Notes: generated by a model not told the origin, from the letters alone. A stretch of DNA of 64,000 nucleotides from Owenia fusiformis (GCA_903813345.2 CAIIXF020000011.1:7958571-8022570), one strand, 5' to 3'; numbered from the stretch's first letter, positions 24,331 through 39,300 are shown. Made by a program: numbers and translations.

Positions 24331-24334
24331 ATGA
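24314..24334 (+). promoter_or_regulatory. Six-codon uORF overlapping the start codon of the 18-exon gene
   Basis: ATG at 24314 opens MICLLL and its TGA (24332-24334) overlaps the main ATG (24331-24333) as ATGA. If transcription starts upstream, this could reduce or couple initiation. Confidence 0.4.
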
Positions 24335-27300
24335 GTTGTGCTTATCGACCAGTGTTTCCATCGAGCAAGCCAGAAGCTGAACCATCTGTTCCAGGGATGG
24401 AGTATAATCAACCAGGGAGAAGATTTGGAATCCCTCCCAGGAGTACAGGAAGAGGTAAGACATTTGACTGTCTGCAACTGCAAGCAAGTGAATGCAACAC
24501 ATTTTCTCAAGTTTCTGGAGGAAGCCAGTGAGCAAAATGATCCACAAGGTTGATCAAGTTTATAAATATTTTCTTATATCTTAGTACCTTGGTCAGATTC
24601 CTCCCATTGGTCTCAAGGCTCAATGAATTTATTAGGATCAGACATGAAATCTTATCGTACCTACCGACCACTTGTGGTCGTACGCCCGTATTATTAGTAA
24701 GCCTGTCTTTCTACAATGTCGGAGAATGAACTACGCATTGCACTATTAAATGACCTACCTCGATACATTCCAGCGTATTTTAGAATTCTTTTTATGTTGT
24801 TAGATCGCCAATTGTATGGGTTTATCGGCAGAACGAAGAGATTTTAGTTTTTACATCGGAAATATATCAGCAATTTTCAAAATGTCGGAAGGGGAATTCC
24901 CCAGGGATTTCCCTTATGACTGGTGCATGCCGGGAACTGAATGGAGGAATTTGACGGTTGAAATAAGTTAAATATTACACGCAAATATTGCTATCAAAAA
25001 CGAAAATATCTTCGTTCTGCCGATAAACCCATACAATTGGTGATCTAACAACATAAAAAGAATTCTAAAATACTCTGGAATGTATCAAGGTAGGTCATTT
25101 AATAGTGCAATGCGTAGTTCATTCTCCGACATTGTAGAAAGACAGGCTTACAAATAATACGGGCGTACGACCACAATCTAAAGGGGTCGTAGGATGCGAT
25201 AAATGAAATCTTCTTAAAATTTGAGGCGAACCATGACGAGTGCGCGCAACGAAATGAGGGCCAGAATTCTGAGCAATTTCAGAGCACATTATCCCACACT
25301 TAAAATCATTTTTCAAGACATTGGTTAAGAGAGAAGGAGGAGCTCGACCCGAGTGCTCCCCCTGAATCTACCATTGGGTACCAAAATAAATAAATAATAT
25401 CCCTGGCCATCACTTATTATTGACCTGTGCTTGTTAATGGATACTTACCTAATAAAACATTCCATTTCTCTGCTGTTCAGTGCTATTGCTATATGCAATA
25501 TTGTTCTGTTTTAAACTATGGATTTATTTTTAAATTTTTTAGTCCAATAGATCTACCACAAAAATGTTATTTTGCAAATACAATTTAAAAAGAAGGCTTA
25601 TATGTTGATTTCTCTGAACATATTTCTTTCAAATGATTTCTGGAAAAATTAGATGGATGGCTGTCAATTTATTTCAAATGAATGCTCCTCTGATGTGCTG
25701 TGAGCATGGCGAGCGCATTGCCAGTTAAGGTAATACGAAAAAAGTTCACAGACTACCAAATTAAACCAAATTTTGAATGAAAATACATGTACTCGCTTAC
25801 TAGAATTACAAAAAAAGGTTACTTTAGTGGAGCAACGATTGACTCGTTGACTCGAATACTACTCGCCAAACCCTGTAAATACGATTCATCGATTGGTAAA
25901 TTCTGACTCGAATTGAAAAATTGATGAAGAAAATGTGATCTACCCACCTTTCAACCACAATTTACGTAAAAAAACACATCCAATGTACAACATTTCTGTA
26001 AAATGTTTAGCAATGATGCCTTCCTTAATATATAGCATTGTAGTATGATACCTTAGTTTGGAATAATAAATCAAATACAATTAAAGCTTTCTCGTGTTTG
26101 TTTTTATTTATTACATCCGGTTGCGCATGTGCAATGCAATGTTTAAGTAGGTCAAACCAATTAGCGTAAATTGCTAAATTTTTTACTTTTCAATGCAAAA
26201 CAATAACAGATAAAGTGTATTGAGTTATTCTATTTGAATAATTTGATAAGTATGTTGGAGTTATTCAAGGTCGGTTGAGCCAAGAACACTTGAAAACATT
26301 GCTACCGGAAGTGAAAGTTTGTAACTTTCCGAAGAAAGTTTTTCGCAAATAAATCGAGTGTTCAAGAGCCTCTACTCGAGTAGGATAATTCACACGAGTC
26401 CCACTACTAGTTTACATGAATTGATTATTTTAATGTTCATTGTTAAAGAATGTACATACATAAAACATGTTTAATATGTCTCTGGTTATGGCTTTTTTCT
26501 TAATGGATACACGACTAAGGTGTGAGATCTATTGAAAGGGCACAACGTCAACAACATGCAAAAGTTAATGTTTTTTGCATGATATCAAAACTTAAAATAC
26601 ATAGAGACAACAGGCCTATAGAGAACTGAAGTCTGCACAGTATTTGACAAAGAAAGCAGGTGGTGTTTTCCATAGATGGCTAGGAAAGCGATGGCGTGAA
26701 AGAAGGTTGCACATCTGGGGGTGCAAGGGCATGCTCCCCGTAGAAAATTTTTGTCATTGAAGACGTTATTTGGTGCAATCTGAGCATTTTTAAGGACCAT
26801 AAATAGTTGTTTCTGATGTAAAATAGCATGAAGTTTCACCGAGGAATCTTGTTTTAGGCAGTTTCAGAGTTCGCACCCAATGGTGCCAATGATTCTGGAG
26901 TCAATTTATCAATATAACACGTCATATCCCATATGACACGTACTGTTGTCAGCTTTATCTCCCAATCACTTTAACCACTAAGCAGGGGTTTCATTAGCAG
27001 TAGGCAACAGGCGAATTATGTGGAACCCCTGTATTGACATCAGGGTCTGGTGCTTGCAAAGCATTAGATGAAGAAATTTAACAGTTCAAATAAGTTAGAT
27101 AACAGGCATATTGTTATGGTCTCCGTTTTTTTGTGACGGTGGTTAGTGGTTGGCAGGCCATTTTGGAATGAATTATATATTTTAAGCCTCATCGAGGATA
27201 AGTTTATTTATTTCCGTAGATCTACATTATTTTATAGGATCATTTAAACTTTACCTTATCTTTTATCTAATGAATTAGTTTGGGAAGTATTGGTGCAGTT

Positions 27301-30300
27301 GAGCTGGCCCCTCAAAACTAGAGTTAAACTTATTCAACTACATGTAATGAATATTAAGAAATCATCATGGTTATGTCAGGAGACAAATGTTTAAAACAAG
27401 CCACTTTTTGGTCTATTGGTGCCGTGCATGTTAATCATATCATTGCTTTATTTCTGTATTTATAACAGTAATTCAAGAGTTCTGATTTTAATATTTTATA
27501 TTGCAGATGATGATCGCCTGCCATTTCCAAGAAGTAAGTTCCCAAGTACAATCATTCTTATGGATTATAAAAATGAATTTCCTAAAATAAAACACAATGA
27601 TATGGCATTTGATTCCGACCTTATCCTTAATAGTTTTTGTTTAATTAGAGGACCTAGGGACTTGTATGGGCATTCTCAGACAAACCCTTGGTACCAGGTG
27701 AAAATCTGGGGTATTTTTAGACCCTTTACAATATATATCACCGTATCAATAAAATGTTATGTCTAATTTGAAATTTCAATAAAGAAATATATAAAACAAA
27801 AATTATTTAAGATTGTCAGACAATGCCCCATGTCCCACTTTACCCCTATGTACTCTAAACTAAACATTTCTCAGATGTTGATATGCTAAATATTATTAAG
27901 ACCAATCATAATTTTTAATGTCCCATGGATCTACTCATATTACATGGGGAAGAGGAATGAAATATATAATTCCATATATTACACAACTCAAACTTGCATA
28001 TACTATTATGTTCTTTTAATTTCTTAAAGGAGGACCATCATTTGATCCCTATCAGAAAGGTAATCTTGTTTGCTTTTAAACCATCTAAATATAGATTGCT
28101 TTTAATATGTGCATTTCGTTGAAATGCTGTGAATATGTATGGCACTAAGGCTGGCAAAGGCCTAAGAGCATTACAAAACACAAGAAACACCTAAGGGGCA
28201 GAATAGCCTTGCCTAAGTCGGTGTCTTTTTTATTAAAAAATTTTACTGTTACTCCACTGCCTTGTTCCAATCACAGAGACACATGCTTTCCCAACTATAT
28301 GTTATTGTCGGTTCAGTTTTGACTAATAGCATGCAGCCTTATAAGTTTGTAAAATGCTTTGCAGTAAGCCAATCAGTGACTGCGTTAGCTCATTATTATG
28401 CTCAATCGAAGACTTTTCAAAAACCAATTAGATCTTGTACAATTGCAAATATCCAAATATTTTATCAAATTGATATCAGTCATAGTATAGTGGATGCAGG
28501 AGCATCAATGAGATGCATGGAATTGCAAGGAATTAAAAAAGATTGCCAAAGATAACTGAAAATGTTTTTTGACCAGTACCAGGGAAATTTGTTTTCTGTT
28601 GCCAAGTAACTGGTTCATACGGGATGGTTGACACATAAATTATCATAAAACATCAGAGATAACCTGGATGGTACCAAGACGAGTAAAAGAAAAAAATATC
28701 GACTTTGGCAAGGCTAAGAGTATAACAAATAAAACAAATCCAAACATCCATTAAAAATGTGGTAATTCACATGCATTTTGTTTCATGTAATTTTGTAATA
28801 TACTTGTGTTTGCAGTGTTGTTTTGGGAATGTGGTTATGGTTTAATTTACTGCAAGATTCAACTACAGTTTATTAGCATACTGATATCTTGACTCTTTTT
28901 CACAATGCCATTATTAAGAAAAAGTAGTGCCATAAATTCTTCTCACAAGGCATTCCTATTTATGATTGACTTCAAGAAACAGAACCCTGACAAATGCATA
29001 CAGTTATACAAAGAAACGTGGTAAATATACTTAAATGTATTTGAATGTCTATTATAAGTGAAAAGTGAATGATAGTAAGTATGAATGTTGCAGAGAAGAG
29101 AGGTGGTGAAGATCCTAACCAGGGATGGCTAAAGATGATTGAGAAATTCAACAGAGGTGAGGATCCAGAAGACACTACTGAGGAGGATATAGAGGAACAG
29201 ATCAGGGTCTTCAAGGGTAGTAGAGGTATGTGCAGCTGCTGATGGGTAAATTTCAGTTTCATTATTTTAATTTCATTGTTATTGACAAACTGGCTGGATG
29301 GCTAGCTAAAACCAAAAGATAATACTTCGTAATTGTTCTTGTTGGAAGAATTTTTTTTGTATCAAGATTTTCATTCTTTAACATGCCATAATTTTAAAAA
29401 TCCAAACCTTGTTTTAAGGATATCACAGACAGATTATTTTTGCATTCATACAGATATTATCCAGCTTATTGTTCTGAAGCATATGCAATTGTAATCACTG
29501 AAAGATAAATACACGGGGGTAAAGCAGACCCGATGATACAATGAGCTTGCTCGGTGGTATCATGACTGTGTTATGGGTCTTGATGTATAAGTGAGCTCGG
29601 CGGTAGGTTCAAACAACGCGGATCCTCATAGCATGTGCTCATGGTATCATCGTGGCTTAACACCCGTGTAAAGAGGTGAAAAAAATAAAATGTCAGAAAT
29701 AAGTTTTTACAGAAAAGAATGTAAGATACAATACAATACAATACAATACAATACAATACAATACAATACAATACAATACAATTCAAAACAATATAATACA
29801 ATACAATTCAGTACAATACATTAATACAAATACCAATACAAGATATGAGAAAATAGAAAAGGGATAAACATTTAATTTTTTTATTACATGTAATTGTAGA
29901 TTTTAAGTCCAAATTGAATGAGCACTCACTCCAGAGTGGCTTTGGTGTGGCGGCATATGAAACAAGACCAGCAGGTCGAATGCAGAATGATGGATTCGTT
30001 AGCTGTTGCATTGTTGGGGGAAGAAATTACCAGTGTAAAAGTAAGATGCCATCCCTGTATTCTTTAGTCTGCACAAATGGCTGTCACTGGAAGTATCATT
30101 GCCTTACTATTTCATACTGTAACTTGTTTCGTACAGAAGTCTATGAAATGCTCTGTAACTGTAGTTATTAAAAAGTCATGTTGATGATTTGGGGCATATT
30201 TAACAATTTAGTGCTTTCGTGGATTATGTCACATATTTTAATTATTACATCCTAAGTGACTTATTATTTAGTTTTGTATTGCTGTACATTTCAGTGAGTT

Positions 30301-33300
30301 TCCGTGCAAAGAAAGATGCAGAGCAAGCTGCTGCTAGGATGGCTTTAGTAGACTGGGGAATCATAAGTCAAGGTGAGACTGGGGGATCATAAGTCAAGGT
30401 GAGACTGGGGGATCATAAGTCAAGGTGAGACTGGGGGATCATAAGTCAAGGTGAGACTGGGGGATCATAAGTCAAAGTGGGATTGGTGGAGCATAAGGTT
30501 TAAAAATGAGGATTATAAGTAAAGGTCTATCTGGGGGATAACATCCAAAAGTGAGACTGGGGGAGGATAAGTAAAGATGAGACTAGGGGATCATGAATAA
30601 AGATGAGACTAGAGGATAATGAATAAAGATGAGACTAGGGGATCATAAATAAAAGTGATTTATTGATTTAGTTTATAAATTTCAACGGGAGTGTAAATGG
30701 ATTAATGTGGTGTAGCTTCTTGGTGTCACACCATTTTTGTGATTGTGTTTCCAGATGCCAAGTTACCTAATGCAGATAGGATCATAAACAAAAATGTTGA
30801 TCTCTCTATAAGTCCTGCAGAAACCTTTGACCCCAACTACCCCAAAGGCAGAGGCAGAAACTTTGATAATAGATACAATAATGATAACTCTGGCAATGAT
30901 GATCCATGTAAAACCTCCTTTAGTTCACAAGAAGTAAGTTAAACTTTGCATGAGTATAAATGTCAATAGGTTATTCAGGATTTTAAGCGAAGCTTTCAAA
31001 AATGTTTGACATAAAAGAAAATAATTTCAATTTCTCCTCTGACCCCCCACATCTCTTTCCCTGAAAATTATTATGTTGTTGTTTTCAGAATGTGGATGAT
31101 GATTTTGAAAAGAAAGACTTAATAAGGAGTGAAATAGAGAGGTTTAGAAGCAAACACAAGGGTGAAGTGGTGAGTTTGTTTGTTTGTTTGCTTATTTGTT
31201 CATTTTCTTGTAAGGTAGCCAATGTCAGACTATGTTATGTCACAATATAGATAATATGATGCCATCTGCCATCTGTGTATCCCATGGACACAATTTTGAT
31301 AAGACTAGGTATATCTTGAGGAATTTAAGTTGCAAAATTATTAACTCATCTACAGTTAAAAATCTATAAGTGCTTATCCATGAATTAATATGAACAAAAA
31401 GTGGAGAAAAGAAATGGTCATTTCAAGTCATTTGTTTTTATTAATTTGTATAGGTGTCAAATGCTAGACTTTTGGATAAACCAAGTTTTGATCATGAAGA
31501 TTGGCCCCCTCGTGGAGGAGAGCAGAGATACCCTAGAAATGAACATGGATACCCTCCACACTTTCCCAGAGGCCCCCCACGAGGTGGATACAATGGCCCA
31601 GGTCCAAGGCCTTGTGGTGGTGTGCCTCCATTAATGAATCCTCAGTTTAATCCGCCACCACGACACCGCCACCCTATCCCTAGAATGATGTTAAACTACC
31701 CTGAGGATCCTCAGTGGGAGAATGAGGCTTGGGAGGAAGATATGGGGCCAAGGAGACATAGGGATAGATCGCCAATTGCCAGGGCACCTCCGCCACCACC
31801 TAACTCTCTACAGTCAATACTTGAGTAAGTCTTCTAAGTCATTACTGTCAATACTTGAGTAAGTCTAACTCAATACAGTCAATACTTGAGTAAGTCTATG
31901 TCATTTCAGCCAATACTTGAGTAATTCTAACTCACTAGTCAATACTTGAGGAACTTTATGTCGTTACGTTCAGTACTTGAGTAATTCTAACTCACTATAG
32001 TCAACACTTGAGTAATTATATGTCATTTCAGTCAATACTTGAGTAAGTCTATGTTGTTACAGTCAATACTTGAGTAAGTCTCTGTTTTTACAGTCAATAC
32101 TTGAGTAATTCTAACTCACTACAGTCAATACTTGAGTAATTCTATGTCATTTCAGCCAATACTTGAGTAAGTCCATGTTGTTAACAGTCAATACTTGAGT
32201 AATTCTAACTCACTAATCAATACTTGAGGAACTTTATGTCGTTACACTCAGTACTTGAATAATAGTACTTGAAAGTCTATTTCATTACAGTCAATACTTG
32301 AGTAAATCTATGTCATAACAGTCAATACTTGAGTAAGTCTATGTCATAACAGTCAATACTTGAGTAAGGCTATGTCATTAAAGCCAATACTTGAGTAAGT
32401 TTTAGTCAGTAGTCAATACTTGAATAAGTCAAAACCTGTTAGTCTCACAAACTGCAATCAATTCTTGAATAAGTCTAACTGGCTACAATCAATTCTTGAG
32501 TAAGTCTAACTGGCTACAATCAATTCTTGAGGAAGTCTAACTGGCTACAATCAATTCTTGAGTAAGTCTAACTGGCTACAATCAATTCTCGAGTAAGTCT
32601 AACTGGCTACAATCAATTCTTGAGTAAGTCTTACTGGCTACAATCAATTCTTGAGGAAGTCTAACTGGCTACAATCAATTCTTGAGTAAGTCTAACTGGC
32701 TACAATCAATTCTTGAGTAAGTCTAACTGGCTGCAATCAATTCTTTAGTAAGTCTAACTGGCTACAATCAATTCTTGAGTAAGTCTAACTGGCTACAATC
32801 AATTCTTGAGTAAGTCTAACTGGCTACAATCAATTCTTGAGTAAGTCTAACTGGCTACAATCAATTCTTGAGGAAGTCTAACTGGCTACAATCAATTCTT
32901 GAGTAAGTCTAACTGGCTACAATCAATTCTTGAGGAAGTCTAACTGGCTGCAATCAATTCTTGAGGAAGTCTAACTGGCTACAATCAATTCTTGAGGAAG
33001 TCTAACTGGCTACAATCAATTCTTGAGTAAGTCTAACTGGCTGCAATCAATTCTTTAGTAAGTCTAACTGGCTACAATCAATTCTTGAGTAAGTCTAACT
33101 GGCTACAATCAATTCTTGAGTAAGTCTAACTGGCTACAATCAATTCTTGAGGAAGTCTAACTGGCTACAATCAATTCTTGAGTAAGTCTAACTGGCTACA
33201 ATCAATTCTTGAGGAAGTCTAACTGGCTGCAATCAATTCTTGAGGAAGTCTAACTGGCTACAATCAATTCTTGAGGAAGTCTAACTGGCTACAATCAATT

Positions 33301-36300
33301 CTTGAGTTAATCTGACTTACAAGAAATCAATGCTCAAGTATTTAACTCTCATAATTATGACACACCTATTGTGGATGTAGCACATGTAATTTGAACATAG
33401 CACACATTGTGCTGATTCAGCACACATATCCTGGATTTAGCACACATACTGTTGATGTAGCCCACATAATGAAAGCTACTCTTGTTGTTTTAGTCACACA
33501 AATGCAAAGATCAAAGTAGCGGCAGTTGGCCATGGTTACATGTGGTCAATCTTTGGGTCCATGAAAGCAAACAATCCTAAAACACCACGTGATTTTGGCA
33601 TTAAAGAACTGGCAGTACAAATGCTTTGTCCTGAATGGGGCTATACAATCAAAGATATTCTAAGAAGCCGTCCTTCATTGGTCTATATACAGGTAATACG
33701 CATTGTTATTTAATAAATATAGAATTTCCCTTACAACCCTGACCACGTTTTGCTGCACCAAACAAAACAGGGTATGATGATTCCTCAAAACATTGAAATA
33801 TTTGTACATTGTATTGTTGAATAGTTTGTTAGAAAGTCTAATATTTTGTATCTTTGTACATCATTTATGCATTATGGGAAGTAATATGACCTTATAAAGA
33901 AACAGCATTTCTCCTCCAAATTGGAGAGCTCTAACTAGTCTTGCTTCAAGTCTATACCCCCCCCCCTCCTTTACGTGCTTCACCACCAATGAGTGTGAGA
34001 ATATTTTAACTTTTTTCAATTTTCAGGTTGAAGATAAGGACATAATGGGTCAGCGTCCTGAACATGGACCACATCCAATCATCAGCCTGGCAGAAAATCT
34101 CATAGAAATGTCCCGTGGCCATATCAAGAAGGTATGTTTTACATGGAAACTTGACACATTGAGAATTTGCTCAATATGATAGCCATTTTAGAAAGTAATG
34201 GTTGAATATAGCAGTTCCCATCAAAGTGACTCCCAGACAATTATCTGCTTCTTGACAAGATGTTTGGTGGAAATTACTTTCCCCTGGCACTGCCAATGAC
34301 TAGTTATTTTACTTTTACATCTTTAATTTATTAGTAATTCTTCAGTGATTTGTTGTTGAAGGAATTATTAACTGGTAGTTTGCCACCAGGCTAATAAATG
34401 AATAATGAAGAACAATAGTTGAGATATATAACGCATTACATGTCTTCAATTCTTTATAAACATTTTACATAATTTCTTGAAGGTGATCATAGGGAAGGCG
34501 TTTGCAAGATTCCACACTCTCTCCTCAGAGTCTTCAGCCGTGGCCTATTTCAATGACAGATGTGCCAAGCTGAATCAAGAGCTGAAGTCAAGCATTGCCA
34601 AGCGTGATTTCCTGCTATGGTGGAATCACAAAGATGTTGGAATGTCAGACAGGAAGAATGTAAAGGATGATGGGTTTAATTTAAGCGACCTTGGTGTCTT
34701 CAGACTATGGAAGTCAATTAGAGCCTCACTGATGAGGTTCAAAGAGGAGTTCTCTTTAATGGGGTATGTAGCTATCTTTGATGGGGTGTTTAGCTCTCAT
34801 TGTAGCTTTCTTTAATGGTGTGTGTAGCTCTCATTGTATCTTTCTTTAATGGTGTGTGTAGCTCTCATTGTAGCTTTCTTTAATTGGGTGTGTAGCTCTC
34901 ATTGTAGCTTTCTTTAATTGGGTGTGTAGCTCTCATTGTAGCTTTCTTTAATGGGATGTGTAGCTCTCATTGTAGCTTTCTTTAATGGGGTATGTAGCTA
35001 TCTTTGATGGGGTGTTTAGCTCTCATTGTAGCTTTCTTTAATGGTGTGTGTAGCTCTCATTGTAGCTTCTTTAATGGTGTGTGTAGCTCTCATTGTAGCT
35101 TTCTTTAATTACTCAGATGCGAGTAGGTAGTTACCAGTTTCGCCACCAGGTGGCTGATTCGGGGGAATTAACGTGGCAGGGTATTACACAATTCCCTTAA
35201 ACTTGAATATGCATGAGTTTTAATGGTTCACTTTTCATATTACCTTTATGTATCTGATAGTTATATAAATTAAAATATGTCCAGTAAAAGAAAATGTTAT
35301 CTGCCCAACACAAGAAAAGATATTTCACTTTTTGTGGTTTTACAACATGGGCTCTATGGGGAATCTCCCCGACCCAGAAGTCAGATTTTCAAAGAAAATT
35401 AAATTTTCAAAGTTGATAAACTCTTTCCAAAACCACATTTCTAAATGTAATTTTACATGTAGATTCCAAATATGACATCAGTTTGACTGAATTGTGAATT
35501 CTTAATGACGTAAATCAAGATTATTTCTACTCGCATCTGGGATATTGGGTGTGTAGCTCTCATTGTAGCTTTCTTTAATGGGGTGTGTAGCTCTCATTGT
35601 AGCTTTCTTTAATGGGGTATGTAGTGATGGGATATGTAGCTCTATTTATTGAGGTATGTAACTCTTCAATGGGGTATGTAGCTCTCTTTATTGAGGTATG
35701 TAGCTCTCTTTATAGTGGCATGTAGCTCCCTTAGCTATGATCTGTGGCTTTTACCATATGAGTAATGTAGCTCTGGTCAATGGGGTATGTACTTGATAAC
35801 ATTGCAATGAATTGTTCCCATACTGGAAGTTAGTAAATATTTTGTTGGGGACCAGTAACTTAACTAATGGCAAATGTTCAGCTAATTTCATATATTTAAA
35901 ACATATGTGTGATTGAGTTGGTTTTTCAGACATTACAATTTTCAATATTTTCTTAGTCGATATTCTGACTCATTCCTGAACTTATCCTTTACAAACTTCT
36001 TCAATATTTTCAGAGGCAAAACAGCTGTGATTGACTATGGACACACATCTGCTGGTCAAGCTGAGTTGTCACCTACAGCTGTGTTGCAGGAAGCCATATC
36101 AAATGCTACAATGATTAAACAGCACATGATGCATCAAAATGTCATGCAGAAAACTGCACAGGTACAGTGGCCTTTAAAGTATCTTGTGACATGATTTTCT
36201 TATTGATATTTTTATTGTCAGGGCTCATCAAAAGTGGAAATTATTGCACAGGTACAAATTATCTAGTTCCAGGGTTCTCACTAGGCTTTTAGACTCAGGA

Positions 36301-39300
36301 GATTCTCCGGAGTCTAATGTATTAAAACCCTTTTGCTCCAGAGTCTAATAGCTTTTCCGAAGTCTAAAGTGTTTTTCCGGAGTTTAATTTTACATTTTTG
36401 TCACATTATTTGCAGTAAAACTCTTCAAAAAATACATAAAACTGGATACAAACAAGGAATAGGAATTCAGAAACCTTTTAGAAATTAATATTGGGATTGA
36501 AATAGCAAAATAATCTTAAGAAGTATGTTGAAAAGTATACTAATAGGATATCTCTGATCTCACATGGGGGTGAAGTAGTCGCGAAACCGCTAAAAAAAGT
36601 AGTCAAAATACCGCTAAAAATCTGGGGTCTAAAAATTTCCTGGTGAGAACCCTGAGTTCACATTAATCAGAGGCATAAAGTGGATAACAAGCTCAAAAAA
36701 AACTGTCCAATGTATCAAGTTAATTCATATTTCAAAACTGTTCATGAAACCTTTATGAACTTCATATTCCTTGAATGGTTCTAGGTAAAACATGAAGAGT
36801 ACATGAGGCACTGGGAAAGGAATCGCTACTCTGATCAACATCAGTCACGTCGTAGATCCCATGATGACAAACCCAAGGATCGTCACACATTAGTTGTAGA
36901 GGAGGAAGACTATGAAGAAGCTGATGCTGATATTGTTGAGGCTAATAAACGTCTCATTGAGGTATGTTCATGATTTGTCATCTAAATTAAGCAACAGTCT
37001 TATCTTATGTAACTATCATGGTATCAGTGACATGAGGCTGGTGATGAGATGGAACAACCCAAGGCACAGTCTAATAAGTTGCATACTTTTATGATGTATT
37101 CTCTATGCTTCTGAATGTTATATTTAGAAGTGTACAGTGATATAACTTTACTTCTGGTCATCTTCATTTGCTGTTTACTAAATATTAATATAAACTAATT
37201 TAAAAGCTGCAAAATTTGAGTAGTTTCAAATTTACAAAATATACTTGTTGCAACAAATGTTAAAAAAATGAAAATAAATTGCAGTGAAATTTCAAAATCA
37301 CAAAATGCAATGTATAATACCATCCATAAATAGGTCTGTATTTTTAATATTGGAAACACGGACTGGAGTCATCGTTAACAGGAATTCAAAAAATGAAGTA
37401 AACCTTTTTATTTCCGGATTCTCGCCTAAATTAGCTCATCTTGGTGACTGGAACTTGCACAGCTGTATTAACCATAGTCTTATAGTATCACATCCCTAAA
37501 TTGTAAAGTAGAAATGCATTTTTAACCTGATTTCACTGTTTTTTTGTCGACTGGTAAGATACCGCCATAAAGCGACATAAAATGTAATATTGGAATGACT
37601 AATTTATATACATACATATTTAAAAGCTAATCGTCATCCTTGAAAAATGTTGCTGAACTTTGTTGCCGATTTCCATCATGTATTGCAAATTTTACTTTTT
37701 TGTTTTTTTTTTCATTTCAATTCTCTGACCCGATTTTCTATATAAGGGTGGATGTCCAACTTAATATAAGTTGGCAGATGGATGACTCTTGACCTTGAGT
37801 GACCATGTGACAAATGTTATCTAGACATTGATTGGTTGAAATTCAATGGTTCAATTGCCGATAATGTTGTCCTGTCAACAATGGCAATTTGTACGTAACC
37901 AATTGATTTATTGAAATAAATGTGAAGTGTGTAAAAAATGGTTGAAATTTAAATTGGTCAGGAAATTTGATACTCCCGCTCGAGAACAAGAATTGGTCAT
38001 GTGATCACCCAAGGTCAAGGTCAGGTCAAGAGTTATCTATCTGCCAAAACTCTGGCAGTATCTTACCAGTCAACCAGAAACAGTGTAATTAGTCTTAAAA
38101 ATACATTTATACTTGAAAATGGACACTTTTAAGCTGCAGTTAATACAGCTGTGCAAGTTTCAGTCACCAAGGTGAGCTAATTAGGCGAAAATCGGGAAAC
38201 AAAAAATGTAACTTCATTGAATGCTTCTTGTTTCCAATCCTCAGTTTAAATTATGTTTGAGTTTCGAAAGAATGTCAGACCTGTCCATGATTGGAAAAGG
38301 CAAATTGTAAGTACATTTCCAAATTACAGGACAAGGCAAATATGTCAATGAAGCAGTTTACTGATGTTTATGGTAGAGGACGTGCTGAAAACATTAAGTA
38401 TAGACATAAACGCTATCAGCAAGAGCAGATCCTGCGCCACAGATATAAACTCTACATCTCTGACAAGGCGACACTAGGACTCATGGAAATGGAAGAAAAG
38501 TAAGAAACTGACTAGCTCTCAGTTTTTGTTTGTCAAAAGGTGTACGGCATTTCTTTGACTCAAAATTGTTGAAAATCCAAATGCTCATGAATAATCTGAA
38601 TGTGCCAGTTAGTAGCTGATAGTTTCACCACCAGGTGGCTAACCTGAGTCGGATTACATGGCTGGTATACATTAATTTTCATCTAACCTTTTTGAGTATG
38701 ACAGTTATACCATTTAAAATGTATTATTTGTTCAATACAAGCAAATGTAGGAAAGCTTTATATATTGTTTTTAATATGTTCATTGATAATGTAGATATGG
38801 TGGCAGCAAAAGCTGCAATGATCTGGAGCAGGAATACAAGGAGATGAAGGATGCGGAGGAGCTTGAAGAGCGCTACAAGACCTACCTTAAAGACAAAGAC
38901 ACCCTGACAGCTCTTGAGTGGGAGGAGAAATATGGCGGGACTGGCGGTGAAGAAATTGAGGAGAAATTCAAAACATTCAAAAGACGTCAGTACCTTATTG
39001 ACGCTCAACATCGCTGTACTTATGATAAGCAAAATTTGTCAAAATCTGACTTCAACAGCAAATATTACAAGAAGTACCTGGATGTGTTAAAAGAGGCCTT
39101 TAATCGCCAAAAAGAGCAGAAGACTCTTTCAAAAGAAGACCAGGAACTAGTGGCTAAATATAAGGCGTGGGAATATGACAAGAAATCAATGTCAATGGTT
39201 GAATACGAGAAGAAATACCCAGATGATGTGACGGATGAACTAGAAACAGAGTATAAGGTGTTCAAAGAGAAAAATCAGGGTTCACTCGAATCTTCTGAGG

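Noticed and set aside
31808-33310. CRISPR array
   Set aside because: Regular 31-bp period but no unique spacers and a eukaryotic intron setting; it is a minisatellite.
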